Source of the DNA: Nematopogon swammerdamellus
Taxonomy: Eukaryota; Arthropoda; Insecta; Lepidoptera; Adelidae
Direction of reading: 5' to 3'
DNA length: 64,000 bases
Assembly (NCBI GenBank): GCA_946902875.1
Contig: OX336340.1
Span: 17,313,566 to 17,377,565 of the forward strand
Made by a program: the position numbers and the translations under genes. Below are positions 47,207 through 55,025 of the stretch, piece by piece; the stretch's first letter is position 1; each line of letters opens with the position of its first letter. The notes under the pieces are model-generated. The model was not told the DNA's origin. It ran no database searches and worked only from the letters and a program-made list of their open reading frames with translations.

Positions 47207-48424
47207 TTACGATATTTTTTTTACGATATTACTTAGGGGTTTATATTCTATTATACAATCATTCAGTATGAGACAATAAGCTGCTGTATTATCAGGAATC
47301 TCCTTATCGCTCTCAATTTCGACGCGAACATCTATGGGGCCTGATTTAATGGATTCGTTCTGACGAGAGCAGTCAATGATAAAAAGTGGTGCTTTATTTT
47401 TAAAGTTGGATAAACTTAGCAAAGGGCTCGCCTGACGCCCGTAATAAGATTGTTGAAATTTTGTATATAACTCATACAACAAAGCATACTTATCTTCATC
47501 AAATTTTATAGAGAGCGAATCATACGGATAATAATTGGAGTTTAAAAGTACTTTAACCTCACGTAAATTGCAATGATCAAAATGAGACATGTTAGAAATC
47601 TTAGAATTCTTTCGATTGGTCTGAAGCCCTAAGATGACAAATCTAGGTTTCTCTATTTGACTCGATGTCTTAATAGACCACGTGTGTTTGGTTGTTTTAG
47701 GTAAAAGCGGATATTCGTATAAATCCCAGTTCCTGAAGGCAATTTGTAAACTTTTATCTTTTTCCAAATATTTAAGCAAATGCAAGCGTTCTCGATCTGA
47801 AACTTTTACATGGGGGACTCTCCATACAATTTTAGAGATTTTTACTTCGGATACAAATTCCCCCTGATTTAATTTCAAACTGTTCACATTAGTGCTGCTT
47901 CTTAAAAGTACAAGTTCATGTTTACAATTTATTATAATTTTCTTGTAATCCTCTGCGAACCCGAATATTTTATTTAGCGGTATGTTCACGCTAAAACGAC
48001 CGTCACTATTCTGAATTTCAGAGGGGTTCCAACCCCAAGCTGCTGCCATTTTCGAGTCAATTTCATTCATTGAAATGTATGACTTTATAGTTGTAGTAAT
48101 GCCTGCATTTTTAATTTTATCTATTTCAACACCATTCAGTTCATACCTGATGTCTTGGAATAGAAATAAAATTGGATTGTTTATGAAAGTGACGTTGGGA
48201 ACTCTTTCAGGTTTGTTATCTGCGCCAGTTTTGTATACATAGAAAGCACCTTCAATGTATATCGAACTTTCTGAAGGAAGAACATACAAATCTTGTTGGT
48301 TTATAGGGATTCTGATCTCGTCATTATTATTAAAACTGTTAACGTAGGGTTTATAGGAATGTACTTCGATGCTTTCAATAGATTCATCGTAGGCTGGAGG
48401 TTCCGTTATGTTTAAGATGCTCAT
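47207..48424 (-). CDS. Hexon-like major capsid protein (double jelly-roll type)
   Basis: 405 residues, and the last gene of the late block. The protein is predicted to form the main capsomers of the virion shell. Visible features are a PSESSIYIEGAFYVY strand near residues 52-66 and the block NPILFLFQDIRYELNGVEID near residues 83-102, which is typical of the Polinton/adintovirus hexon family in invertebrates. There is an AYCLILNDCIIEY ending near the C-terminus. Its ATG overlaps the stop of the upstream mini-ORF as ATGA, implying coupled translation. No signal peptide or membrane segment. Full length and intact as far as can be judged. The call rests on the family motif and on its place next to the penton gene; the jelly-roll fold itself cannot be seen in raw sequence. 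Confidence 0.85.
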   Translation of the reverse strand: MSILNITEPPAYDESIESIEVHSYKPYVNSFNNNDEIRIPINQQDLYVLPSESSIYIEGAFYVYKTGADNKPERVPNVTFINNPILFLFQDIRYELNGVEIDKIKNAGITTTIKSYISMNEIDSKMAAAWGWNPSEIQNSDGRFSVNIPLNKIFGFAEDYKKIIINCKHELVLLRSSTNVNSLKLNQGEFVSEVKISKIVWRVPHVKVSDRERLHLLKYLEKDKSLQIAFRNWDLYEYPLLPKTTKHTWSIKTSSQIEKPRFVILGLQTNRKNSKISNMSHFDHCNLREVKVLLNSNYYPYDSLSIKFDEDKYALLYELYTKFQQSYYGRQASPLLSLSNFKNKAPLFIIDCSRQNESIKSGPIDVRVEIESDKEIPDNTAAYCLILNDCIIEYKPLSNIVKKIS

Positions 48425-48558
48425 TTTAATAACCCGATAAGTTTAAGAAATTGTTTATTTTTGTCGGTTAATTTAATTTCACGTCTTTCTCGTCGAATAC
48501 ACCGCTCTTTACTAACACGATTGTTCTGAACCATACCTATTTTATTGAACAAAATCAT
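48421..48558 (-). CDS. 45-residue basic mini-protein between penton and hexon
   Basis: A small frame, ATG at 48558-48556, stop at 48423-48421. It is rich in Arg and Lys in the middle (KERCIRRERREIKL) and ends KQFLKLIGLLK. Its start overlaps the penton stop (ATGA at 48558-48555) and its stop overlaps the hexon start (ATGA at 48424-48421). Two four-base overlaps in a row leave no untranslated gap, which argues strongly that it is real and translated by termination-reinitiation or a polycistronic mechanism. An internal Met at residue 9 is an alternative start. Function unknown. A basic peptide encoded with capsid genes could bind DNA or act in assembly; that is inference. Confidence 0.7.
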   Translation of the reverse strand: MILFNKIGMVQNNRVSKERCIRRERREIKLTDKNKQFLKLIGLLK

Positions 48559-49229
48559 AATGTTTTTCTTAAGTGTAAACACAAATATATATCTTCTTCC
48601 CGAAGATTAATTAAATTGTTGCCAGTATCGAGTATTCTAATGTTGATTGATGATATAGACTTTTGATTAACGGGAAAGTAAACAATGTTTTCTGGTTTTT
48701 CTAAAATCCTGTAACCCGGCGGTACGTTCGGTATGAACTCGTGAATTATATGTGATGGTTTTCCGTTTGCAAATGAGCCACTCAAAATATCACATTCGAT
48801 CCTAATGACGGTTGTCGGTAGAATGTTGACAGGATAGGTTGATTCGTGCATTTTATTTGCTTTAAGAACTTCTTTAGGAAAGCCCAGCAATGTAACAATG
48901 GAGTTAGATTTTTCAAAGTGTATATCTTTTGAGCAAATAATATTACATTTTAGAGTGTTGTTATTCGATGATATATTAATATTACTATCATGAATATGAT
49001 TTTTTAAATATTCGGAAATGTCTTCTAGCTCGTATGATCCCTCTGGAATTTCGATAACATAATTATCATCATAGTGAAATTTATTGTTCTTATAGTCTAC
49101 ATTGGGGATAGAATTAAATGTCGCAAAATATAGTAACCCGCATTCATACTCGCCGTTTAATTGAAGGGCTGGTAAATAATTTGTTGTTAAGCTAGAGGCG
49201 TTGCCAGTGACCGACAGTGTGAATGACAT
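48555..49229 (-). CDS. Penton-like minor capsid protein (single jelly-roll type)
   Basis: 224 residues, directly upstream of the hexon gene as in other Polintons and adintoviruses. It is predicted to occupy the capsid vertices. Features: an N-terminal strand-rich part with LPALQLNGEYECGLLYFATF near residues 19-38, and a conserved ending in which INIRILDTGNNLINLREEDI is followed by YLCLHLRKTL. Such an ISIRILD...LREE-IxLxLHLR tail is typical of the Polinton penton family. The stop codon overlaps the start of the mini-ORF by four bases. The start at 49229 lies 35 bases past the protease stop. Intact, no signal peptide. Assignment is by family resemblance and gene order. Confidence 0.85.
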   Translation of the reverse strand: MSFTLSVTGNASSLTTNYLPALQLNGEYECGLLYFATFNSIPNVDYKNNKFHYDDNYVIEIPEGSYELEDISEYLKNHIHDSNINISSNNNTLKCNIICSKDIHFEKSNSIVTLLGFPKEVLKANKMHESTYPVNILPTTVIRIECDILSGSFANGKPSHIIHEFIPNVPPGYRILEKPENIVYFPVNQKSISSINIRILDTGNNLINLREEDIYLCLHLRKTL

Positions 49230-49264
49230 TTCGAAAAATGATGAATTTTAAAATTGAGCATTAC

Positions 49265-49636
49265 TTATAAATGAAGTTGCCAAAAAAAATTAAGAAACTC
49301 GATGCAAAGATGACCACAGTTTTTTTCATTAAATGTTTGATATCTTTTATAGTTGTAAAAAATATTTTCGCACTTCAAATAGTTGATTATTTCTAAAGGA
49401 GGCATCAAATCTCCAAAGCTGTCAAAATATTCAGCATAATTATTTATTTTAGTGTAGGCTACCCAGTGAGTTCCTTGATTCAGGATGCTGTCCAAATTTA
49501 CTATGCCACATTCAACATCACGAACTTTCCTCGGCAAAGTATCCCTCATATATACACCTCTGAAATAGGGGATATCTTGCGCGTATTTTACGATGTCAAT
49601 ATTGGTAAGTGCTCGTCTAGGCAGCCGCTTTATTAG
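49265..49636 (-). CDS. Adenain-like cysteine protease, probably expressed by -1 frameshift
   Basis: A maturation protease of the adenovirus type. The catalytic set is visible: His in GTHWVAY, Asp/Glu-type region FDSFG, and Cys in NEKNCGHLCIEFL, in the usual order. The first ATG in this frame (49549) gives only 94 residues, and the conserved N-terminal region (ALTNIDIVKYA, IPYFRGVY) lies upstream of it without any start codon. That upstream part stays open to about 49651 and overlaps the end of the PLA2/pX gene. The slippery heptamer A AAA AAC at 49642-49636 directly precedes the PLA2/pX stop, and a -1 slip there enters exactly this frame. So the product may be a PLA2/pX-protease fusion that releases itself. 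Alternatives are a non-AUG start or an unseen splice. Protease identity is near certain; the expression mode is inference. Confidence 0.85.
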   Translation of the reverse strand, partial: LIKRLPRRALTNIDIVKYAQDIPYFRGVYMRDTLPRKVRDVECGIVNLDSILNQGTHWVAYTKINNYAEYFDSFGDLMPPLEIINYLKCENIFYNYKRYQTFNEKNCGHLCIEFLNFFWQLHL

Positions 49637-50376
49637 TTTTTTTGCAAATTTAAATATATTTTACGACCATTCTTATACGGTTTAATATGTAAGCCGTGAC
49701 CTATAACAACCGATTCCATTGCTTGGTTATGTCTTTGGGCTTCTTTTAGTTGTTGTTGCGCAGCTTTAGCATCGTTAACAGCTTTCGCTATACCCGCAGC
49801 CCCACCAGCCAAGCTTCCCAAAGCAGATAAACCGGCGAAAATAGGTATAAGAGGAAGGAATCCCCCCGTTTTTGGTATCGGTATAATTCGAGGTAATTTA
49901 ATAACGTCTTTACCCCCTTTTAAAAATTGTTTTGCACAAGCAAAGGCGTGCTTAATAGCAGTTTTCTTATTTTTTGGTTTAAGTTTATTCAAGTTTGACC
50001 GAATTTTTGAAACAATTTTTTTGAAAGCTCTGGATTTTTTCTTGACACCTGCTCCAGCTGCAATCTTGGCATTCATAATATTTTTAACAAGCCATGATGC
50101 AATTTTTTCACCTTTCCCAGCTTTGTTCGATTTTAATCGTTTAGCTGCGTTTTCCATTAACTTCACATCGGCTATATGGCGGTTACTCATATCTTTAAAT
50201 TTCATATAAGCAATGTCGTGCTCTTTACAATACTCGTCCAATTTATTCACCCCTCTATCACCTTGAAGTAATCTCTTCTCTAACTTAGTTCCAGGCCCGC
50301 AATAATTGTAACCGGGTAGATGAATTTCAAAAGGTAATTTATTTATTAACTTATCGACTAGTCCTCTTCCTTTCAT
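49633..50376 (-). CDS. Phospholipase A2 plus pX-like minor virion protein
   Basis: 247 residues. The N-terminal part has a parvovirus-type PLA2 signature: YNYCGPG (residues 23-29, calcium loop) and CKEHDIAY (residues 50-57, catalytic His53-Asp54). In parvoviruses this domain breaches the endosomal membrane. The middle is Lys-rich (about 112-156). The C-terminal third has a Pro/Gly hydrophobic block, KTGGFLPLIPIFAGLSALGS (about 169-188), and an Ala-rich helix, resembling the adenovirus pX/pVI-type segment of adintoviruses. Two adenain-like cleavage motifs occur, LKGG (152-155) and LAGG (189-192). The gene ends in the slippery A AAA AAC followed by TAA TAA-like sequence. It is likely packaged and cut by the neighbouring protease. 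Intact. The fold assignments are motif-based. Confidence 0.85.
   Translation of the reverse strand: MKGRGLVDKLINKLPFEIHLPGYNYCGPGTKLEKRLLQGDRGVNKLDEYCKEHDIAYMKFKDMSNRHIADVKLMENAAKRLKSNKAGKGEKIASWLVKNIMNAKIAAGAGVKKKSRAFKKIVSKIRSNLNKLKPKNKKTAIKHAFACAKQFLKGGKDVIKLPRIIPIPKTGGFLPLIPIFAGLSALGSLAGGAAGIAKAVNDAKAAQQQLKEAQRHNQAMESVVIGHGLHIKPYKNGRKIYLNLQKN
49636..49642 (-). promoter_or_regulatory. Candidate -1 ribosomal frameshift site (A AAA AAC)
   Basis: Canonical X XXY YYZ heptamer, in frame with the PLA2/pX gene (CAA AAA AAC then TAA). It is of the same type as the mouse mammary tumour virus gag-pro site. The -1 frame continues open into the protease. I could not see an obvious downstream pseudoknot by eye; the GC-rich stretch from 49627 onward would be the place. 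Confidence 0.55.
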
Positions 50377-50418
50377 AAGTAAACACTAAATGACTTACAA
50401 TTACATTGTTTTACATTT

Positions 50419-51348
50419 TTATAATTTATTGTCATTATAAATCCAACTGTTCTCTGTTGAAGGTAAGCCGAGCCATTTAACAAATGATTTATTACCTCTT
50501 CGTTTAAGTACTTTTTCAACTAGATAGATATCAGGATATTTAGTTTTTAACAATTCTTGCTCATAAAAGCATCCTGAAATTATTTGATTTTTCATATCTT
50601 TTAATATGTATGTTGCAGGATTCCTAGTTTTGATAGCAATAATTTTGAACAATTCTGCTGACCAATTAGGTCCATAACCCTTCCCAAAAGCTCCTTTATA
50701 TTTACTCACGCGGACATAGTCACCCACTTTACATTTAGGCATTCGTTGAATTTTATGTTTATTGAGTTTTGCTTTTATATTGGAAAGAACAGTGTGCATA
50801 TTGAAGCGATTTACATCTACAGGCTTAAACTGTGTTGTGCTATGTAAAGTATTATTATAATTATTTATAATACCCGTTAAAGGTTTTCCTACCCATTTGT
50901 AATTACCACTTAAACTAAAGTGTTTGTACAGTCTATTTTTCAAAGTTCTTATAAAGCGCTCTACTATAGAAGCTTTCTTAACAGAATATGTCGAGTAATG
51001 ATTAATAGAATATTTTTTCATAAGATTTTTGAACAATTCATTATAAAATTCTTTCCCGTGATCAGTTTGTAAATTCATGGGTTTTCTTTTCTTCTCTAAA
51101 ACTAACTGCATAGCCTTAGCAACGTCTGTTTGATTTTTAGTCTTTAAAGGAATTGCCCATGCGTATTTTGAGAGCGCGTCGATAACGACCAATATTAAGT
51201 TGTAACCTTGGTTTTTATCGGCAAAGGTTCTCATCTCCGCTAAATCTGCCTGCCACAAGTCGTCAATATTTTTCAATTCTACATGACGGCGAGGAAAGTT
51301 CTTGCGCGCAGGCTTGTGTATTTCTTCAACGATATCCTCTTTACTCAT
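50419..51348 (-). CDS. Polinton integrase (DDE, retroviral type) with chromodomain
   Basis: 309 residues. Catalyses strand transfer of the element ends. The catalytic core carries Asp35 (WQADL), Asp96 (QTDHGKEF) and Glu130 (KKASIVERF), with 33 residues between the last two. The C-terminal about 45 residues, from YLVEKVLKRRGNKSFVKWLG to the NSWIY motif, form a chromodomain, which in other integrases guides insertion to modified histones. The protein begins with HKPARKNFPRR just ahead of the core; no complete HHCC zinc domain is visible. The ATG shares its A with the TAA stop of the upstream gene (TAATG). The triad is intact, so activity is possible. Confidence 0.95.
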   Translation of the reverse strand: MSKEDIVEEIHKPARKNFPRRHVELKNIDDLWQADLAEMRTFADKNQGYNLILVVIDALSKYAWAIPLKTKNQTDVAKAMQLVLEKKRKPMNLQTDHGKEFYNELFKNLMKKYSINHYSTYSVKKASIVERFIRTLKNRLYKHFSLSGNYKWVGKPLTGIINNYNNTLHSTTQFKPVDVNRFNMHTVLSNIKAKLNKHKIQRMPKCKVGDYVRVSKYKGAFGKGYGPNWSAELFKIIAIKTRNPATYILKDMKNQIISGCFYEQELLKTKYPDIYLVEKVLKRRGNKSFVKWLGLPSTENSWIYNDNKL

Positions 51349-51701
51349 TATCTGGTAGATTTTTTTAAATCAGCGATAATGTGATCAACGTCTGTTTTCG
51401 TGTAGAATGTTTGATCATACTGTGTTTTTAACAATTCATAATTTCTTTTTATATCTATACTCAAGGTTTCGATGATCTTTTTAAGTTCTTTTTTTGAACA
51501 AAATTCGTTACTTAATTTGTCTACATACGACTTAGTGACAGCATCGTCAGCTTCTTGCGGCGGAAGGAGTCTTTTTAATCTAGATGATCTCGCATCAATA
51601 TGCCCGTCTTCAGTTTTATAGATTCCCGTATCTACCGCATGTATTAATTCAGTTAATCTAAGTCTCTTGTGAACATGTTGACCGAACTTATCAACATTCA
51701 T
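51348..51701 (-). CDS. Small coiled-coil protein with phage-fibre-like motif
   Basis: 117 residues, overlapping the integrase start by one base. The N-terminal half contains a short repeat-like stretch ending in QEADDAVTKSYVDKL (about residues 49-63). DAVTK-YVD is a motif seen at trimerisation points of phage tail fibres. The C-terminal half is heptad-like and charged (KKELKKIIETLSIDIKRNYE), predicted coiled coil. This could be a short trimeric fibre or spike stem, or a scaffolding/cement protein; that is inference from motif and from its place in the late block. The same gene position in other Polintons carries poorly described small proteins. No signal peptide or membrane span. Confidence 0.7.
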   Translation of the reverse strand: MNVDKFGQHVHKRLRLTELIHAVDTGIYKTEDGHIDARSSRLKRLLPPQEADDAVTKSYVDKLSNEFCSKKELKKIIETLSIDIKRNYELLKTQYDQTFYTKTDVDHIIADLKKSTR

Positions 51702-51789
51702 GGTTGCATAGATATGGATAGGATCGTGCTCGTAGAAAGCTCAAGTAATACTGTGCATATGTAGAATTTTGGGGGATTTATAAATGTTT

Positions 51790-52746
51790 TTAAATCACCC
51801 CGCTTTCTCTCAATTCTTCCAAAATAGATATGATTTCATTATCAACACCCGTATTTCCAGCATCACGAGATGCAATTAACAAATGAAGACGTTCAACTAG
51901 CTCATTAGGATCATTCCAGTACACATAGTCTAAATCTTTCATTACCTTTTTCTTAAATGGCAGCCCATTTTCTGATACATACCCCTCTCCAGATATGTTT
52001 TTATCTAAATGGAACAGAGGTTTTATTACATAGCGATATTTCGCCCCCTTGTTACTTTTTATAGCCTTTCTCGCATCGAAATCTCTTCTATGCACATTAG
52101 TTTCTAACAATATTTGTTTGTATATATTTTTATCATTCGTTGTAATTTTAATCAAATCGGGATTTCTTTTATATAACAATTCTTTCAAACCAGGTGATAA
52201 ATGCACTCTTATATCGCCCACGGAAAGTTGATCATCTCCAATTATAGCTTGTTTATTTCCAATCATAGTTTTTCCATTTTTATGTCTTATGCCAAAAGGA
52301 ATATCTATTCGTAAATTAGCCATGCCAGGAAAAAGTGGTATTTTGGTTTCTATGTCATCGTCTTGCGATTCTAAAGAGGAAACAGATGGATGGCGAATAA
52401 AACTAGTACTAGGAGACGCAAATATTTCAAACTCTTTTTCCTCATCCGTTTGAGTGCTAGTGTCTTCACTAGTTTCGTTATCATTTATTCCAAAATTTTT
52501 ATCGGGATACATATTTACAACTTTTTCAAATTCAGGTGAAAGAGTAGATTTTTTTATGTTGTAATTTGAGGGTGAATTGTTTGATAAGGCAGAATTTATA
52601 ACAATTTTATGCAGCGGGTCTGTAATAGGTCTCAGAGTCTGCTCTAAGATCATTTCATTGTCGAATTTATTTTCTCTTATCTGGTTTAGCTTCTTTTTTA
52701 CAGCCTGTACTGATTTAATAATTTCTTTCTTTAAGGTTTTCTTCAT
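51790..52746 (-). CDS. DUF8207-like conserved Polinton late protein
   Basis: I prefer the ATG at 52746 (318 residues, MKKTLKKEIIKSVQ). The upstream ATG at 52788 would add an odd hydrophobic 14-residue leader. The protein has a basic N-terminal helix, an acidic Ser/Thr-rich linker (SEDTSTQTDEEKEFEIF), and a conserved C-terminal domain with LDYVYWNDPNELVERLHLL and AGNTGVDNEIISILEELRES. I recall this C-terminal pattern as the DUF8207 family found in insect Polinton-derived genes; its function is unknown. An ISGE-G sequence (residues 251-255) fits one adenain cleavage consensus, so it may be a processed virion protein. Intact. Confidence 0.8.
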   Translation of the reverse strand: MKKTLKKEIIKSVQAVKKKLNQIRENKFDNEMILEQTLRPITDPLHKIVINSALSNNSPSNYNIKKSTLSPEFEKVVNMYPDKNFGINDNETSEDTSTQTDEEKEFEIFASPSTSFIRHPSVSSLESQDDDIETKIPLFPGMANLRIDIPFGIRHKNGKTMIGNKQAIIGDDQLSVGDIRVHLSPGLKELLYKRNPDLIKITTNDKNIYKQILLETNVHRRDFDARKAIKSNKGAKYRYVIKPLFHLDKNISGEGYVSENGLPFKKKVMKDLDYVYWNDPNELVERLHLLIASRDAGNTGVDNEIISILEELRESGVI

Positions 52747-52835
52747 GATCAAAAAAACAATACACAGACATCCGTGTGAGTTTAACATTCGATAGTGAAT
52801 GAAGTAAACAAGTAAAATCTTTTATTTTTATTGTG

Positions 52836-53531
52836 TTAATCAAGTACGATAAAAGTATCAAAATTAAGACGATACTGACCCTTATTTCTTTCACAGTCTT
52901 TATTAATTACTAAGTAGTTGTACGGAACACTCCAAATAACAGCGCAAAGATTTTGAAATTGATTCCACGTCATATCGGTGGTTATGTGTTCATTATAAAT
53001 ATGTTTTAAGTTAATATCGTCTTGTTTGAACAGAATAATTAAATTAGCATTATCGCGTACGAGCTGTTTTGGAATTTTGGTGTAAGTCTGATTTAAATAA
53101 AAACAATCGATCAACTTATGTCTTCCCATGGAAAAGTAATCACGAATATTATTTTGCTTTTCACAAGCAACATCATCAAAAATGAACACTGAATTTGGTA
53201 ATGCTTCGGAGGCTGGCAATACGTCTTCATTTTCTTTAAACTTTGAGAAAGATACATCGGGCACATTTTCTAAGACTCTGCTTAAAAAAAGATATTTTGG
53301 TTGAAATGTGGTTTTACAATAAAGGTAGACATTTCTATATTTCAAACCGTTTTCGTGAAGAAGCAAGCCTAACATAATATTGGTTTTCCCACAGTTAGAG
53401 GGCCCACAAACCAGACATCTTATTGTATCAGGCAGCAGGGAGCTGTGCCGGGGATTATTTTTCTTTTGGAGATCTAGTTCACAATATACCGTATTTAAAT
53501 TTAGAGACTGTGACTGCTTTTCAAATTTCAT
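52836..53531 (-). CDS. FtsK/HerA-type genome-packaging ATPase
   Basis: 231 residues. Drives DNA into the procapsid using ATP, as in Polintons, adintoviruses and nucleocytoplasmic large DNA viruses. Walker A is GPSNCGKT at residues 43-50 and Walker B is VFIFDDVA at residues 115-122. A polar sensor-like NQTY follows at about residues 158-161. It is first in the late block. TATA-like TATAAATT/TATAATCC sequences lie about 50-70 bp upstream (minus strand, around 53580-53605), a plausible promoter for the whole leftward unit. The start MKFEKQSQSLNLN is the only good one. Intact and of usual length for the family. Confidence 0.9.
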   Translation of the reverse strand: MKFEKQSQSLNLNTVYCELDLQKKNNPRHSSLLPDTIRCLVCGPSNCGKTNIMLGLLLHENGLKYRNVYLYCKTTFQPKYLFLSRVLENVPDVSFSKFKENEDVLPASEALPNSVFIFDDVACEKQNNIRDYFSMGRHKLIDCFYLNQTYTKIPKQLVRDNANLIILFKQDDINLKHIYNEHITTDMTWNQFQNLCAVIWSVPYNYLVINKDCERNKGQYRLNFDTFIVLD

Positions 53532-53738
53532 GGTTTACATTCAGTTTACACGTTCATACGCCTTCCACTACGGACTACTTATCAATTTATAAGTGGATTA
53601 TAAATCATGCTCAAGTTTTATACTTTTATTTGTTTGAGTGTACAAGCAGTACACGTTGTCCATGATATAATTGACCACCCCCTTCTGAAGTTAGTAGATA
53701 ATGCAACGTGCACGTCATTATTTCGTAGACACAGTATA

Positions 53739-54232
53739 TGAGGAGCAACGAAACAAAGTCAAACATGTCCACATTAACTTTTTTACAGGAGAGTCAAATA
53801 ACTAATAAACTAATATATGCGTGATTTTGGTGCAATTTTTTCCAATCCAATGATTATTCTATTTCATTTATGTGATTATGATCGCAAGTTTAGAGTTTGA
53901 CATCAAAATACGACTTTGTACCAGGATATGGGTGATTCTGATGCAAACCTTGGATTTCTAGCGATTATACAAGAGCGATTAGTGTGATTTTGAATACTAT
54001 AAAACTGTTATGATCGCAAGTTTAGAGTTTTACATCAAAATACGACTTTGTACCAGGATATGTGTGATTCTTATGCAAATGTTTGATTTCTAGCGATTAT
54101 ACAAGAGCGATTAGTGTGATTTTTAATACTATAAAACTGCTATTCGGTAGGTTTCAGGCTAAAGATGTCGAATCGATAAAAAAACACTTGTGGAAAAAGT
54201 GGATATGTGTGATTTTGTTCCGTTGCTCCTCA
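53739..54232. mobile_element. MITE inserted between the divergent Polinton promoters
   Basis: Left end TGAGGAGCAACGAAACAAA, right end its complement with one mismatch (TTTGTTCCGTTGCTCCTCA). TA lies immediately outside both ends, so a TA target duplication is likely. Inside is a 132-bp direct tandem duplication (about 53877-54008 and 54009-54140) starting TATGATCGCAAGTTTAGAG. No coding capacity. Superfamily not determined (TA duplication fits Tc1/mariner-like and others). Confidence 0.7.
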
Positions 54233-54355
54233 TATCAAAAGTGAAAACATCACGTAGCTTGACCATAAAAAGCTTCAGTAACTTTATCGCATGAGAACTA
54301 CCGTGACATCATCGAGTGCAGTGTAGTGTCGTGTGCAAATTAGCAATTAAACCCC

Positions 54356-54392
54356 TATATAAACCATACAGGGACCGTGAAACAGCATCAGT
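54356..54392 (+). promoter_or_regulatory. Early promoter: TATA box and arthropod initiator
   Basis: TATATAAA at 54356-54363 and TCAGT at 54388-54392, with the presumed +1 A at 54390. The 32-bp spacing is canonical for RNA polymerase II. It should drive the rightward early transcript that leads to the Ser-rich protein and PolB. Confidence 0.7.
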
Positions 54393-54512
54393 ATTCCTGA
54401 ACGAGATCTCCAGTAAAGTAAAGAGACCTACAGTGAACAGTGAACAATTAAAATTAAATTAAAAAAGTTTGCGAATAAAAGTGTAAAGTGTATCCGTGCC
54501 AACGATTGCAAG
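54390..54512 (+). other. Early 5-prime leader exon (untranslated)
   Basis: Runs from the initiator to a strong splice donor at 54513 (AAG/GTAAGTTC). No ATG-led frame of useful length. The leader and donor region is duplicated downstream (next feature). Confidence 0.55.
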
Positions 54513-55025
54513 GTAAGTTCTTTTATTTTTAGGTTTCCGTATCCCGCACGGAAGCCTATTACTAAGCCTACACCGTCTGTCTGCCCGTCCGTTGGTAAGT
54601 TCTTTTATTTTTAGGTTTCCGTAACCCCCACGGAAGCCTACTAAGCCTGTACCGCCTGTCTACCCGTCCGTGCGTCCGTCCGTCCGTCTGTCTGTCTGTC
54701 TGTCTGTCCGAACGAAACCTCCAGTAAAGCAGTACCTACAGTGAACAGTGAACAATTAAAATTAAATTAAAACAGTTTGTGAATAAAAGTGAAAAGTGTA
54801 TCAGTGCCAGTACCGACGATTTAAACGTGAGTTCTTTTATTTTTAGGTTTCCGTATCCCGTACGGAAGCCCGTTACTAAGCCTGTGTCATCTGTCTGCCC
54901 GTCCGTTGGTAAGTTCTTTTATTTATAGGTTTCCGTCCGTATCCCCCACGGAAGCCTATTACTAAGCCTGGGCCGCTTGTATGCCCATCCGTCCGTCCGT
55001 CCGTCTGTCTGTCTGCCCGAGGGAT
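54410..55025. repeat. 308-bp duplication of leader exon and donor, with nested 80-bp repeats
   Basis: CCTACAGTGAACAGTGAACA occurs at 54427 and 54735. Each about 308-bp copy also has the word TAAGTTCTTTTATTTTTAGG (or close) twice, about 80 bp apart, each followed by TTTCCGTA. CCGT/CTGT microsatellites lie at 54661-54710 and 54990-55015. The repeat words GGTTTCCGTA...ACGGAAGCC belong to host repeat family F, which runs on to about 55215 in reverse orientation relative to 11560-11955. So host repeat material has entered the leader intron and been amplified. Confidence 0.75.

Noticed and set aside
49265..49549. Protease as a simple 94-residue ATG-started gene
   Set aside because: This start would cut away the conserved N-terminal region that is still readable upstream; the frameshift or non-AUG model fits better.
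52747..52788. Hydrophobic N-terminal extension of the DUF8207-like protein
   Set aside because: The 14 extra residues look unlike the family, and a better start follows at 52746.
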